A program made the position numbers and the translations under genes. The notes below the pieces were generated by a model that worked only from the letters and a program-made list of their open reading frames with translations, made no database searches and was not told the origin of the DNA. Source: Megaleporinus macrocephalus (Eukaryota > Chordata > Actinopteri > Characiformes > Anostomidae). From it: a DNA stretch of 64,000 nt. Positions 62,641 through 64,000 of this stretch are shown here, piece after piece. The stretch spans positions 13,547,962-13,611,961 of the forward strand of contig CM038720.1 in assembly GCA_021613375.1 (NCBI GenBank), read 5' to 3'. Position 1 is the stretch's first letter; every line of letters begins with the position of its first letter.

Positions 62641-64000
62641 GCACAAGAGGTTGTACAAACTGTAGTTATACTAGGCTAGTAATGTTTTTGAATGTCACAC
62701 ATGATTAGCATTTACTTTTGGTCTGGTATGGGATTTAATTTAATGTCAGTTAAATAAAACCTATTAAATAAAATAAAATAAAAATACATTTATTGAACAC
62801 CTATTTAAAACAATTGGAAGGGTGTCCAAATGTGGCACAATTAAGGTAAATAAATACAAAAGAATTATGCATTATCATTTACAGGTTGTTGAAATATTTA
62901 ATATTTAAAATATTTATATTTTACTTGCTGCAGTGGTTGTGTTTACTGTTTTAGCCTCAAAATGCGAGAAAATGTGTAATTTGATCAAGTGAGCCTAAAC
63001 GTTTTTTATACAATGCTAAGCAACTAAAGTAACATAACAGCACAGTTTACATCCTATAGGTGAACATTACTCTATACCTATTTTAATATATTCTAATATG
63101 CCACTAACGCAGCAATGCCGTGTTCTCCAACAGTTGTGATATTATTAGAATGCGTGTAATCACACAACTCACCCAGGACTACTTTTTATTATTGTTTTGC
63201 ACTTGTTTGAAAGTTGTGGGTATGTTATATGTTGTATGCAGCCGTGTGTAACTGTACACTTCCACTTTCCTCACACAGGCAGTGAGTGAGAAAAAGTACA
63301 GCCAGAACACATCGAGCTATTAGGTAAGTAACAATTCTATGCTATGATTAGGTAAGAAACTTTTTTTAAAAGGCCTGCAGTCCTACAAGACCATTTTGAA
63401 TACAGAACTGGATGCTAGGTTTTTTTTTTTTGCAAGTTCATTTTTGTACCGAAAAACATCACCAAAATAATTTCATTAACAAACAAAAAAGTTATCACTT
63501 TAAATTTTTTTTCAAATGGACCGTTTAATTCATTTCTGGTAATGAGAAATCGACCTTCAGTTTCAGTTGTGCTGCTTTTATACAAACAGGAATGGTTTGA
63601 GACTAGTTAGGAAATCAACAGTGTAAATGGGTAAACTGAACAAATCAACCTGCTAGTAAGAAATCTGACCTCTTTAATTACTTTACACCTTGACAAACAG
63701 TATAATGACATACTGGCATATAAAGTTATGTATCAGCTAGTTTATCTGGGCATTAAGTATTTAATTATTGAAAAAAACCCCGCTATAATTAGAATAACTA
63801 CAAAACAACAATACATGTGATTTCATGTGTGTGAATGTGCTAGATTAACCATTTCCAAAGCTTTCCTGAAGCTAGTCCAGAATTTTCTAATTACCATCTA
63901 ATATCCAGTTTATATAATCAGTCCTTTATTAAGAAAAAGTGTGCTGCTAAAGATATTAAACAAATCCATTCTGTGTTCTGTTTGCTGTACTCTTCTAATA
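62641..64000. other. AT-rich DNA to window end
   Basis: No gene is recognised. A possible exon-like segment at 63281-63330 (CACACAG acceptor, then ATTAG followed by GTAAGTAAC) is noted under findings only. Confidence 0.35.

Overview
The window looks like nuclear DNA of a teleost fish. It has spliced vertebrate genes with GT/AG introns, many short microsatellites, long (TA)n and (GT)n runs, and fish-type Tc1/mariner, hAT-like and MITE-like elements. The mobile-element mix would fit a catfish- or characin-like (otophysan) fish, but that is an inference. No bacterial operon, CRISPR array, viral genome or toxin gene was seen.

Four protein genes can be supported exon by exon. (1) The last coding exon of a dual-specificity phosphatase, dusp26-like (719-921, +). 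(2) An RNF122-type membrane RING-H2 ubiquitin ligase (coding 13568-15753, +, five coding exons, 135 aa), with a probable untranslated first exon near 12660-12741. (3) Cyclophilin A, ppia (coding 16769-18807, -, five exons, 164 aa, exon sizes of the vertebrate gene, all key active-site residues kept). (4) zmiz2, an SP-RING/MIZ transcriptional co-regulator (coding 22538-37008, -, 18 coding exons that join in frame to 912 aa). Its untranslated first exon ends at a clean donor at 56731, so intron 1 is about 19.7 kb.

Layout: 1-12430 is the dusp26 3' exon followed by mostly intergenic DNA with a TTAA-flanked inverted-repeat element (1512-2439), a decayed Tc1 copy (7040-7700), a SINE-like piece (8290-8480) and a nearly full-length but frame-broken Tc1 copy (8808-10060). 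12430-16290 is rnf122. 16600-19150 is ppia, tail-to-tail with rnf122. 19480-20138 is another decayed Tc1 element. About 20830-57130 is zmiz2, including its 3'UTR and long first intron. 57200-64000 has no recognised gene but holds a GAT/GAG-rich tract, a (TA)n run, an hAT-like element, a perfect hairpin and a Tc1 relic.

The genes do not form one pathway. Their order is informative: dusp26-rnf122 are neighbours on human 8p12 and zmiz2-ppia on human 7p13, in the same transcriptional order, so the window spans a join between two vertebrate synteny blocks. The most unusual signals are a stop/start overlap chain (TAATG then ATGA) in the rnf122 leader, a duplicated promoter-like module inside zmiz2 introns, a perfect 18-bp hairpin in zmiz2 intron 1, an inverted-repeat element in ppia intron 1, and an unrecognised coding-like stretch near 46.9-47.3 kb. 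I found no convincing wholly new multi-gene system.
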